This document shows positions 9,234 through 16,263 of a stretch of 18,372 nucleotides of DNA, in pieces. This stretch comes from CAWAXW01 sp963786155 (GTDB lineage: Bacteria; Actinomycetota; CADDZG01; WHSQ01). The stretch is taken from positions 1 to 18,372 of the forward strand of contig CAWAXW010000004.1 in NCBI GenBank assembly GCA_963786155.1. Direction: 5' to 3'. Both the position numbers and the translations under genes were made by a program. The notes under the pieces were generated by a model. That model was not told the DNA's origin. It searched no databases and saw nothing but the letters and a program-made list of their open reading frames with translations. Within the stretch, counting starts at the first letter, position 1, and every line of letters starts with the position of its first letter.

Positions 9234-10139
9234 GTGAGAGTCGGTCGTCACGACATCAAGCTCACCAATCTCGACAAACCGATGTTTCCCGCGGATGGGA
9301 TCACCAAGAAGGAAGTGATCGACTACTACGCCGCGGTCGCCGACCACATGCTCCCGTTAGTGCGCGACCGGCTGATGACTCTGGAGCGATTCCCGAATGG
9401 GCTCGAGGGGGAGCGATTCTTCAGCAAGGGCATCCCGAAGTACTTCCCGGACTTCGTCGAGCGGACGACCGCGCCCAAGCGCGGGGGTGAGGTGACGTAT
9501 GTCGTGTGCAACAACGCCGCAACGGTCGTCTATCTCGCTCAACAGGCGTGCCTGACGTCGCACGTCGGCCTGAGTCGTCGCGACGCGATCGAGTTCCCCG
9601 ACCAACTGATCTTCGATCTCGATCCTGCCGGCGACGACGTCCCGGGCGTCCTGTGGGCGGCGCGCATCGTGCGGGCTCTGTTGGAAGATTTGGGACTCGT
9701 TTGTTACGTGAAGTCGAGCGGCTCCAAGGGCCTGCACATCGTGACCCCGACCGATAGGAAGACCCATTTCGACGACGCAAGGGAGTTCGCGTCGAAGGTG
9801 GCGACATTGCTGGCCGACCGACATCCCGATCGCTTGACGACCGAGGTCCCGAAAGAGAAGCGTCACGGCCGGCTGTTGCTCGACTGGATGCGCAACTCAT
9901 GGGGTGCGACTGCCGTATCGCCGTACTCGCTGCGCGCCCGGCCCGGCGCGCCCGTCGCGCTTCCACTCGCATGGGAGGAGACCGAAGAGAAAGGTTGGCA
10001 CCCGCGCCTCTTCACGATCGCGGACACGCCGAAGAAGATCGAACGAGACGGCGACCCCTGGGCAGGTTGGCGCCGCCGAGCGCGCTCTCTAACTGGGCCG
10101 CGTCGCCGTCTCGAGAAGCTGCTCGAGGGCTCGGAGTGA
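9234..10139 (+). CDS. ligD: stand-alone LigD-type polymerase/primase domain (NHEJ-type AEP)
   Basis: This 301-residue protein matches the polymerase domain of LigD, an archaeo-eukaryotic primase-fold enzyme. It fills gaps at DNA ends, often with ribonucleotides, during Ku-dependent end joining. Visible landmarks are LTNLDKPMFP at the start, the catalytic acids in FDLDP (D128, D130), the nucleotide-binding SSGSKGLHIVTP (H168) and the third acid in LLLDWMRN (D217). SPYSLRARPGAPVALPLAWEE closes the fold. Length equals the isolated domain, so ligase and phosphoesterase domains are absent; they may be encoded elsewhere, as may Ku, which is not in the window. The start is the GTG at 9234. The next gene begins six bases after the stop, so translation is probably coupled. 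The domain call is firm; the repair pathway is from family knowledge. Confidence 0.92.
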   Translation: MRVGRHDIKLTNLDKPMFPADGITKKEVIDYYAAVADHMLPLVRDRLMTLERFPNGLEGERFFSKGIPKYFPDFVERTTAPKRGGEVTYVVCNNAATVVYLAQQACLTSHVGLSRRDAIEFPDQLIFDLDPAGDDVPGVLWAARIVRALLEDLGLVCYVKSSGSKGLHIVTPTDRKTHFDDAREFASKVATLLADRHPDRLTTEVPKEKRHGRLLLDWMRNSWGATAVSPYSLRARPGAPVALPLAWEETEEKGWHPRLFTIADTPKKIERDGDPWAGWRRRARSLTGPRRRLEKLLEGSE

Positions 10140-10145
10140 CTCCCC

Positions 10146-10751
10146 GTGCGCGGAGGCCAGAAGATTGGAATCGACGATCTCGCGGGGGCTCGCGCGGCGG
10201 AACAAGAGCTGGCGGAGCTCCTGTCGGCTGACCCTCGCGTCGAGGAGTTCGAGGAGCACACAGCCGACTTCGATCGGCTCGATTATTCCTTTACTTACGA
10301 TCGGGGCCGGGTCCATGTCGACCTCAAGGAGAAGCGCCAGCGCTACTCGGCCGGATACGCCGAGATGTGGGACGTCCCGCCCCAAGACATGTTCATCGTG
10401 GACGAGACCGTCTACCGGAGGATCGTCTGGCAGGGCGGCGGGGGCTACCTCGTCATCCACGACCATCCCGAGGAACGCTGGGCGATCTTCGGGCCGTGGG
10501 AGCTGACGCTCGGCCCCCGGGTCCGCTACCAGCGGTGGGGGCACGGGCGGGGACGGAGCTTCCTCAAGGGCAAGCTCCTGCTCGACCTAAAGGCGGCCGC
10601 CCGGCTGACCGACGGGTTCTCGGTCGACGACCTCCTGAGGGTGATAGAGCGCTCCAGGGCCGCCCGAGAGTCAGTCGAGGCGGTCGCGACGAGAGAGCAG
10701 GTATCTCCCCGAACTGGGCTCCGACGGTTAACCGTCACAGGCCCCGGCTAA
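10146..10751 (+). CDS. conserved hypothetical protein, putative PD-(D/E)XK nuclease-like fold
   Basis: This is a 201-residue protein that I do not recognise as a named family. A helical N-terminus (residues 10-35) leads to RLDYSFTYDRGRVHVDLKEK: D46, then D59-L-K61 at the end of a strand. That fits the D...(D/E)-x-K layout of PD-(D/E)XK nucleases, and the following QRYSAGYAEMW, MFIVDE and RRIVWQGGGGYLV suit the remaining strands. The C-terminal third (FLKGKLLLDLKAA onward) is helical and basic. The GTG start at 10146 follows the LigD-type stop by six bases, with GGAG inside the ligD end as ribosome site, so the two are probably co-translated. This placement beside a repair polymerase and before a DNA methyltransferase supports a DNA-processing job. 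The nuclease call is inference from motif spacing only. Confidence 0.55.
   Translation: MRGGQKIGIDDLAGARAAEQELAELLSADPRVEEFEEHTADFDRLDYSFTYDRGRVHVDLKEKRQRYSAGYAEMWDVPPQDMFIVDETVYRRIVWQGGGGYLVIHDHPEERWAIFGPWELTLGPRVRYQRWGHGRGRSFLKGKLLLDLKAAARLTDGFSVDDLLRVIERSRAARESVEAVATREQVSPRTGLRRLTVTGPG
10723..10736. promoter_or_regulatory. 14-bp perfect palindrome before the methyltransferase gene
   Basis: GACGGTTAACCGTC is perfectly symmetric and lies in the last codons of the upstream gene, 56 bases before the methyltransferase ATG. A short CGGCTA/TAGCCG hairpin follows at 10745-10765, overlapping the upstream stop codon. It could be an operator for separate control of the methyltransferase; chance remains possible. 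Confidence 0.25.
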
Positions 10752-10792
10752 GGTGGTTCTAGCCGAATAGGCCTGTTGGACGAAGGAAGCGA

Positions 10793-12256
10793 ATGGCTAA
10801 GGGAAAGAAACAAGAACCGAACGTCGATAAGACGCCGAGGGGCCCCACCTCAACGTCTGGCCACGGTGTCTCCCGTCGCGAGAACCACGATGCGAGCGCC
10901 TTTTACGCGCGTTTCGAGCCTCCGACCATGTCGAACTCCACCGATATCGATGCGCACAAGTCGATCGACGACATCTTCGTTGGTGACGCCCGCAGGATGA
11001 CGAACGTGCCGGACAGCTCGGTGGCGCTGGTCGTCACATCTCCTCCTTATTTCGTCGGCAAGGACTACGAGAAGGAGCTCGGCGTCGGCCACGTCCCGGC
11101 GAACTACGTCGCCTACCTGGAGATGCTCGAAGAAGTCTTTGCGGAATGCGTCCGCAAGCTCGAGCCCGGCGGCCGGATCGCGGTCAACGTAGCCAACCTC
11201 GGCAGAAGGCCCTACAGGTCCCTGTCCGCCGATGTCATCGACATCCTGCAGAACAGGTTGCGTCTGCTGCTCAGGGGCGAGGTCATCTGGCAGAAGGCGC
11301 GCGGCGCGGCGGGGTCCTGTGCATGGGGTTCATTCCAGCGACCGGCTAACCCGGTGCTGCGAGACCTGACCGAACGGATCATCATCGCGAGCAAGGGCAG
11401 GTTCAACAGGGCGCTGTCGGCCCGGGAAAGACATGAGAAAGGGTTGCCGTCGGAAGCCTCGATCTTCAGGGACGAGTTCATGGAGGCCACCACCGACGTG
11501 TGGGAGCTGGCCCCCGAGAGCGCCTCCCGAGTCGGCCACCCGGCTCCGTTCCCCGTCGAGTTACCGGAGCGACTCATCTTCCTCTACACCTACAGGAACG
11601 ACCTCGTCCTCGATCCCTTCATCGGCTCCGGCACCACGGCGGTTGCGGCGCTCCGCACCGAGAGGCATTTCGTCGGCTACGACACCGAGCCGACCTACGT
11701 GGATGCGGCAAAGGAACGAGTCGAGGAAGAGAAGAGCAGGATCCAGCGTCGGCAGCAGGGCGCCAAGGCGATCCCGCGCGTTGCCCTCGCGGCGGTCCCA
11801 CCTCCGGGCGATCCGGATGAGGACTTCCAAAGGCGAGCTGTGCGGGAGGGGAAGGCGGCGAAGGCGCTGGCCGAGCTGGTACTGACCAAAGCCGGGTTCA
11901 CGGACCTCCGCCCCGACGTTCGCTTCCCGCAAGGGGTCGAGATCAACTTCGAGGCGGTAGACCAGTTGGGGAAGCCCTGGTTCTTCGACGTGTCGGGTGG
12001 TTTCACCAGCAGCCGGCCCGGACTTCGCAGGACGGACACGCTTTGGAAGGCTCTCGGGAAGGCAGCCGTCCTGCATGAAGTGCAGCCGAGTGTCCCTCTC
12101 GTGCTCCTGACGACTCATGTTCCCACCGAGGGCGGAGCCGGAGACGCGGCTCTCTCCCAACTCTCGGGACCGGGCAAGCCGATCCACGACGTCATCGAGC
12201 TGCTCGACGACGCCGCTTTCGCCCGTCTTTGTTCCTACGCCGCAGGTGATCGCTAA
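10793..12256 (+). CDS. beta-class DNA (N4-cytosine/N6-adenine) methyltransferase with C-terminal nuclease-like domain
   Basis: This 487-residue protein methylates an exocyclic amino group of a DNA base using S-adenosylmethionine. Motif IV TSPPYF (residues 82-87) precedes the AdoMet-binding DPFIGSGTT (274-282), the order typical of the beta class. GGRIAVNVANLGRRPYRSL (126-144) and HPAPFPVELPERLI lie between. The first 45 residues are polar and probably disordered. After a charged hinge (about 305-345) comes an added domain (346-487) with VEINFEAVD, WFFDVSGGF and a LWKALGKAAVL helix. This looks like a PD-(D/E)XK fold in which the usual lysine after the second acid is a serine. The start ATG has GAAGGAAG just upstream. 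No separate restriction subunit is seen, so it may be a solitary methyltransferase or one that carries its own cleavage or DNA-binding domain. Target site is unknown. Confidence 0.85.
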   Translation: MAKGKKQEPNVDKTPRGPTSTSGHGVSRRENHDASAFYARFEPPTMSNSTDIDAHKSIDDIFVGDARRMTNVPDSSVALVVTSPPYFVGKDYEKELGVGHVPANYVAYLEMLEEVFAECVRKLEPGGRIAVNVANLGRRPYRSLSADVIDILQNRLRLLLRGEVIWQKARGAAGSCAWGSFQRPANPVLRDLTERIIIASKGRFNRALSARERHEKGLPSEASIFRDEFMEATTDVWELAPESASRVGHPAPFPVELPERLIFLYTYRNDLVLDPFIGSGTTAVAALRTERHFVGYDTEPTYVDAAKERVEEEKSRIQRRQQGAKAIPRVALAAVPPPGDPDEDFQRRAVREGKAAKALAELVLTKAGFTDLRPDVRFPQGVEINFEAVDQLGKPWFFDVSGGFTSSRPGLRRTDTLWKALGKAAVLHEVQPSVPLVLLTTHVPTEGGAGDAALSQLSGPGKPIHDVIELLDDAAFARLCSYAAGDR

Positions 12257-12276
12257 CTGAATGAGGTGTCATCTCG

Positions 12277-12636
12277 TTGGCTGACGCCAGTACCTGGCCC
12301 GGTCGCGTTGCGGTGGGAGTCGTACGCAGCGATCCCCCTCAGGTGTTCCTTGCCGAATCGGACGAGGTCCTCGGCCGCATCCTCGCGCTGGAGGTCGTCA
12401 GCATGACCGACCCCAAGGAATTCGCCGACAAGGGTCTGTTGCAAGACGTTCGCAAGGCCCTGTTGGAGGAGAGATGGGCCGACGCCGTCTTCGCATGGAT
12501 ACAAGCAACCGACGAGGCAGTCGATGCCTACCCCGACGAAGTCGTATGGACCGACGAACGCATCGACGCCGAACGAGCCTCTTTCGAGATCCGCCTGGCA
12601 CCAGTCTTCTCCGATTCCGACGAACGGATCCCGTAA
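12277..12636 (+). CDS. small conserved-looking hypothetical protein
   Basis: This gene encodes a 119-residue soluble, acidic protein that I do not recognise. The TTG start at 12277 is chosen because GAGGTG (12263-12268) lies eight bases upstream; it begins 20 bases after the methyltransferase stop. The first half reads as beta strands (RVAVGVVRSDPPQVFL, ILALEVVSM). The second half has a helical segment LLQDVRKALLEERWADAVFAWIQATDEAVDAYPDEVVW. Codon use and spacing match a real gene in the same transcription unit. No membrane segment, cysteine cluster or catalytic motif is visible. Its place behind a DNA methyltransferase hints at, but does not show, a linked function. Confidence 0.6.
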   Translation: MADASTWPGRVAVGVVRSDPPQVFLAESDEVLGRILALEVVSMTDPKEFADKGLLQDVRKALLEERWADAVFAWIQATDEAVDAYPDEVVWTDERIDAERASFEIRLAPVFSDSDERIP

Positions 12637-12705
12637 CCCCTTGTTCGGCTAACCCGGCGGGCATAGCGTCGAGAGGTTGGCTTATCGCTAGGGAGGTGAT
12701 GCCTC

Positions 12706-13127
12706 ATGGGAGGCAACGCTGACAACCACCGCGCCGCGCACGCGGCGTTCAACGCCGGCAAGTTGGAAGAACTGCGTGCGATGTGTACGCACGACATGCA
12801 ATGCGTGGACCATCCTCGCGGCCTCACGATGAAGAACCCCGATGAGTTCGTCGGCTGGCTTCAAGAATGGAAGACGGGCATGTCTGATGCTGAGGTCGGC
12901 GACCCGACTTACGCCGACGCCGGCGACACCACCGTGGCTCGCTTCAGCGGTCGAGGAACCCACGACGGCCAGCTAGGCCCGGTACCTGCGACCGGCAAGC
13001 GTCTTGATATGCCGTTCTGCGAGGTTGCCGAGTGGTCCGACGGCAAGACTCGAAGATCGAGATCTATTACGACCAGGTGACGATGCTCACGCAGCTCGGC
13101 GCGATGGAGCCGCCTCCGGTAGCCTGA
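12706..13127 (+). CDS. SnoaL-like / NTF2-fold protein (frameshift near the 3' end)
   Basis: This is a protein of about 140 residues of the SnoaL-like cone-barrel family, whose members act as polyketide cyclases, hydratases or isomerases, or simply bind small ligands. The pattern is typical: an N-terminal helix (NADNHRAAHAAFNAGKLEEL), MCTHDMQCVDHPRG, a helix FVGWLQEWKTGM, then strands ending PFCEVAEWSDGK and KIEIYYDQVTMLTQLG. The last two pieces lie in different frames, with a break at about 13048-13055. One missing base (or two extra) restores the family ending, which stops at 13127. GGGAGGTG (12691-12698) seven bases upstream fixes the ATG. Substrate cannot be told. It lies 17 bases from the stop of the convergent thioesterase gene. 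Confidence 0.75.
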
Positions 13128-13143
13128 GTTTTCCGTTCGCTCT

Positions 13144-13929
13144 CTAGGCCCTCGGGCCGATGAAGAGCGATTGCAAGCTGCGCCCGATGGGGCCGGTTTC
13201 GTCGTAGATCGTCGAAGCGCATACGCCGATCCCGTCGGGCTCGGGCATCGTGACCGCGTCGAGGCAGATCCATTCGCCCGCGGGGTAGCGATGCAGATAC
13301 ACGCTCAGGTCCGGGTTGATGCTGAACCACTTCGTGAAGTCGATCGGGGCAGACACCCCACTGGCGGAGTCGGCCAGGATGAGCGTGCGCGTCAACGGCG
13401 AGTTGGGCTCGCCTTCTATCAAGGGGTAGCGAGGCCGGGCCCAGGCGATGCCGGGCCCGGGCTCTATGAAGGCTCCCCCCACGAAACTCCACTCCATCGC
13501 CGCGAGGTATCCCAACAGCGCGCCGGAGCGGAAGAACTCGACCGGATGGCCCTCGTCGGGGCCGGGCGGGACTTTGGCTTCATAGGTAGCTCCGTGATCG
13601 ACCGGTGTGGTGCGGATGCGCCACGCGCTCGCGCGCATGACCACCGTTCCCTCGTGGGAGAGCCGCGCCTCGACTAACTGCACGCTGCGGCCGTCGCGGA
13701 CGATCTCGGCGTCCACTTCGAGCGAGGCCACGGGTACGGGTTTGAGGATGTCGAACGTGATGCGAGCGACCCTCAGATCGGCCCGATCGTCGACGCGCTC
13801 TACGACAGCTCCGAGGAGGGCGGCGGGGGGACCGGCGTGCTGGGAGCTCTCGTCCCAGGGGCCGGCGGTGTGAGGGGTCGATACGTATCGACCCTCGTCC
13901 TCCTGCTTATAGAAGGCCTCTTCGGGCAT
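13144..13929 (-). CDS. acyl-CoA thioesterase family protein (double hotdog, TesB-like)
   Basis: This 261-residue cytoplasmic protein resembles the TesB-like/4HBT_3 thioesterases, which hydrolyse acyl-CoA esters. The first hotdog has a WDESSQHAGPPAALLGAVVER start with the helix-capping HAGPPAALL, then RITFDILKPVPVASLEVDAEIVR and SVQLVEARLSHEGTVVMRASAWRIR. The second half includes DFTKWFSINPDLSVYLHRYPAGEWICLDA and closes with GIGVCASTIYDETGPIGRSLQSLF, the usual final strand. ATG 13929 is chosen because GGAGGTGGGA lies directly before it; the open frame runs further upstream but reads as low-complexity intergenic sequence. It is divergent from the Rpf-like gene. Family call is good; acyl chain specificity and physiological substrate are unknown. 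Confidence 0.82.
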   Translation of the reverse strand: MPEEAFYKQEDEGRYVSTPHTAGPWDESSQHAGPPAALLGAVVERVDDRADLRVARITFDILKPVPVASLEVDAEIVRDGRSVQLVEARLSHEGTVVMRASAWRIRTTPVDHGATYEAKVPPGPDEGHPVEFFRSGALLGYLAAMEWSFVGGAFIEPGPGIAWARPRYPLIEGEPNSPLTRTLILADSASGVSAPIDFTKWFSINPDLSVYLHRYPAGEWICLDAVTMPEPDGIGVCASTIYDETGPIGRSLQSLFIGPRA

Positions 13930-13998
13930 TCCCACCTCCGTTTTCCCCCAGGCTACCGGGACAGGGAGTTGGGCCCCGGGTGGAGAAGTAGTAGGGGT

Positions 13999-14120
13999 CG
14001 GTGGGCCCGGCCCGAAGGCCATCACGTGGGGTGAGGGCCGGGTTCCCCACCGTTTGACCCCGGTCCCCATCTGGGGCAGGGTGGGCCCTCCCGGGCCCCG
14101 GCCCATCGCCCATCGGGCCA
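13999..14120. promoter_or_regulatory. hairpin-rich intergenic region between thioesterase and Rpf-like genes
   Basis: CGGTGGG (13999-14005) plus CCCGGCCC (14006-14013) pair with GGGCCGGG (14035-14042) plus CCCACCG (14046-14052). This gives a 15-bp stem with one three-base bulge and a 21-base loop. Then come CCCC-ATCT-GGGG (14065-14076), GGGCCC-TCCC-GGGCCC (14083-14098) and GGCCC...GGGCC (14100-14119). The series could be a structured leader RNA or a regulator-binding region. G/C-rich sequence makes short hairpins easy by chance, but the first stem is unusually long. Confidence 0.4.
14054..14082 (+). promoter_or_regulatory. possible sigma-70-type promoter of the Rpf-like gene
   Basis: TTGACC (14054-14059) and CAGGGT (14077-14082) are separated by 17 bases, close to the actinobacterial housekeeping pattern. 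The -10 element is weak at its first base. The spacer holds a small CCCC/GGGG palindrome. The predicted transcript would have a leader of about 65 bases. Confidence 0.4.
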
Positions 14121-14152
14121 CGAGCAAGACTTCTACAAGCTGAGGTGATTCG

Positions 14153-15057
14153 TTGCGCGGTAACGGTTCGTCGAGCACACGTCGATCGATGATCGCCGTG
14201 CTCCTGGCCGTCCTCATCGCGCCCGCAGCGGTATCCGTCCCGTCGATGGCGCAGCCGTCCCAGGACGAGCGAGACACGGCTCGAGATCGATCTCGAGAGT
14301 CTTCGCTCCGACCTCGCCGGAGCCGTCGCGCGCTGACGGCGACCTCCGGGATGAGATCGATACCGTCGGCGCCGAGATGGCCGCGCTCGAGCTCGGGGTT
14401 CGCCGCGACGCTCGCAGGATGATCGCTCTCGAGCGCAATGCCGTCGGTCTCGCTCGCACTCTCTACATGGGCGGGATGGTCGACGGCCTCGAAGGGCTTC
14501 TGACCGCGAAGGACTCTCGGAGACATCGAGACCCGGCTCGAATACCTCGAGTCTTCCAGCGAGGCCCACGTGGGAACCTTCACCCGGCTCGCCGCCGACC
14601 GGGCGGCCCTCAACCATCGCCTGGACGACCTGGATGCAAAGCGAGCGCGGCTCGTGGCCGCCGCAGAGGAGCTCAACGACCTGCGAGCGGCGATCGCCGA
14701 GGGGATCGCCGAACAGGAGGCCGAAGTGGCGGCCATCGACGCCGCCGTGCTCGCCGCCGCACAGGACATCGTGAGCCACCCGGCCCCCTCGATCACGCCG
14801 CCGGTGCCCAGCGGCCCACTTCGCGCCGACTGGGATGCGATCGCGATGTGCGAGTCGGGCGGCAACTGGCACATCGACTCGACCTACGACGGGGGACTTC
14901 AGTTCCACCCCGACACGTGGCTCGGCTACGGCGGTGGCCAGTACGCCCGCTACGCGTGGCAGGCCACGCGCTGAGCAACAGATTGCTATCGCCGAGAAGG
15001 TGCTTGCCGCGGCAGGGCCCCGGAGCATGGCCCCACTGCTTCAAGTGGGCATCCTGA
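14153..15057 (+). CDS. resuscitation-promoting factor-like cell-wall hydrolase (about five frameshifts)
   Basis: This is an exported muralytic enzyme that cleaves peptidoglycan glycan strands; Rpf proteins help wake dormant actinobacteria. Joined frames give about 301 residues. They comprise a signal peptide (SMIAVLLAVLIAPAAVSVPSMA), a long coiled coil (about residues 40-200, for example LEYLESSSEAH and AAEELNDLRAAIAEGIAEQEAEV), a Pro/Ser linker, and a C-terminal Rpf transglycosylase-like domain. That domain reads DWDAIAMCESGGNWHIDS, with the expected catalytic Glu in CESGGNW, then GGLQFHPDTW, the ATR...EQQIAIAEKVLAA helix and GPGAWPHC. Breaks fall near 14266-14276, 14330-14336, 14512-14522, 14968-14974 and 15004-15012, all shifting the frame the same way. 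The start is TTG 14153 with GAGGTGA upstream. Domain identity is firm; intactness of the gene is uncertain. Confidence 0.8.
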
Positions 15058-15185
15058 CCCCATGACTAGCCCGCTTTGATGGGTTCGAGGGGAATTCTCG
15101 CCGGTATTGCGTAGTCCTTGGGGTTGAGTTTCGCCCTTTTCCGTCCGAAAACACAAGGGAAGGCATCGGACGATCAAAGGGCATC

Positions 15186-16263
15186 ATGGAGAGCTGGCAG
15201 ATCCAGACTGCGACGTTCCTCGTCATCGACGACGAGCCTCAGAACGTGGGCCTGCTGGAGCGCGTCATCAAGGAGGCGGGCTACAAGCACGTCGCGACAG
15301 CCACCAGTGGTCACGAAGCCCTGGGCCTGCTCGAGATCCACACGCCCGACATCGTTCTGCTCGACCTGCACATGCCAGACATGGACGGGATTGCCGTTAT
15401 GGAGGCGATGCAGCGGATCGTCCCGAGCGAAGAGTTCGTACCGGTCTTGGTCCTAACCGCTGACGTCACCACGGAGGCCAAGCAGGATGCGCTCCGTCTG
15501 GGGGCCGCGGACTTCGTAAGCAAGCCGTTCAATCCGGTCGAGATAATCCTTCGCATCCAGAACCTTCTCAGGTCCCGTTTCCTCCAACAGCAGATCCGCA
15601 ACCAAAAGAAACTCCTTGAGCAGCGTGTGCGAGAGCGTACGGAGGAGCTTCAAGAAGCCCAGATCGAGATCCTCGACAGGCTCGCCCAGGCAGCCGAACG
15701 ACGTGACGACGACACTGGCATGCATACGAAGCGTGTTGCGCGCACGGCGGTCGAGATCGCGATCGAGCTCGAAGCTCCCCCCCGAAGAGGTACAGCTGAT
15801 CTGGCGAGCAGCACCGCTGCACGACCTCGGCAAGATCGGCATCCCCGATTCGATCCTTCTGAAAGACGGCCCCCTCACGCCCGAAGAGTTCGAGCAGATG
15901 AAGTCACACACCACGATCGGTGCGCAGAACCTGTCCGGCGGCCAGTCCCGGCTCCTGCAACTCGCCGAGGAGATCGCGCTGACGCACCACGAGCGTTGGG
16001 ATGGGACCGGATATCACGGGATGCGCGGCGAGGACATTCCCCTCCATGGCCGGATCGTGGCGGTCGCAGATGTTTTCGACGCACTAACTCACTCGAGGCC
16101 TTACAAGGACAAGTGGACCGAGGAGGAGGCCCTCGACGAGATCGCGTCGGGCAGCGGAACGCAGTTCGATCCCCGGGTTGTGAACGCTTTCCTGAAATGC
16201 AGAGGCCGTACCGACCTGATCCAAGACGACTTCGACACCGCCGTAGCTTTCGTTATCAACTAA
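15186..16263 (+). CDS. response regulator with HD-GYP phosphodiesterase domain (one frameshift)
   Basis: This is a two-domain cytoplasmic signalling protein of about 358 residues, like RpfG-type cyclic-di-GMP phosphodiesterases. The receiver domain (1-125) has the acidic pair in VIDDE, phospho-acceptor D60 in VLLDLHMPDMDG, T91 in VLTAD and K113 in SKPF. A coiled linker (about 130-165) follows. The HD-GYP domain has MHTKRV (H180), APLHDLGKIGIPD (HD at 212-213), MKSHTTIG (H241) and HHERWDGTGYHG (H267, H268). The usual GYP reads GYH here. The frame breaks in a run of seven C at 15777-15783; six C would restore ELEAPPEEVQLIW. The ATG start at 15186 has only a weak AAAGGG upstream. No partner kinase is visible. 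Its stop overlaps the stop of the convergent gene. Confidence 0.87.

Noticed and set aside
10793..12256. A complete type II restriction-modification system
   Set aside because: No separate endonuclease gene is recognisable; the nuclease-like regions are motif-level inferences and one lacks the standard lysine.
13930..14152. A cyclic-di-AMP riboswitch before the Rpf-like gene
   Set aside because: The location would be classical, but none of the conserved sequence blocks is present; only generic G/C hairpins are seen.
13930..14874. Upstream extension of the thioesterase frame on the minus strand
   Set aside because: The added residues are the shadow of the intergenic region and the Rpf-like gene; ATG 13929 has a perfect GGAGGT before it.
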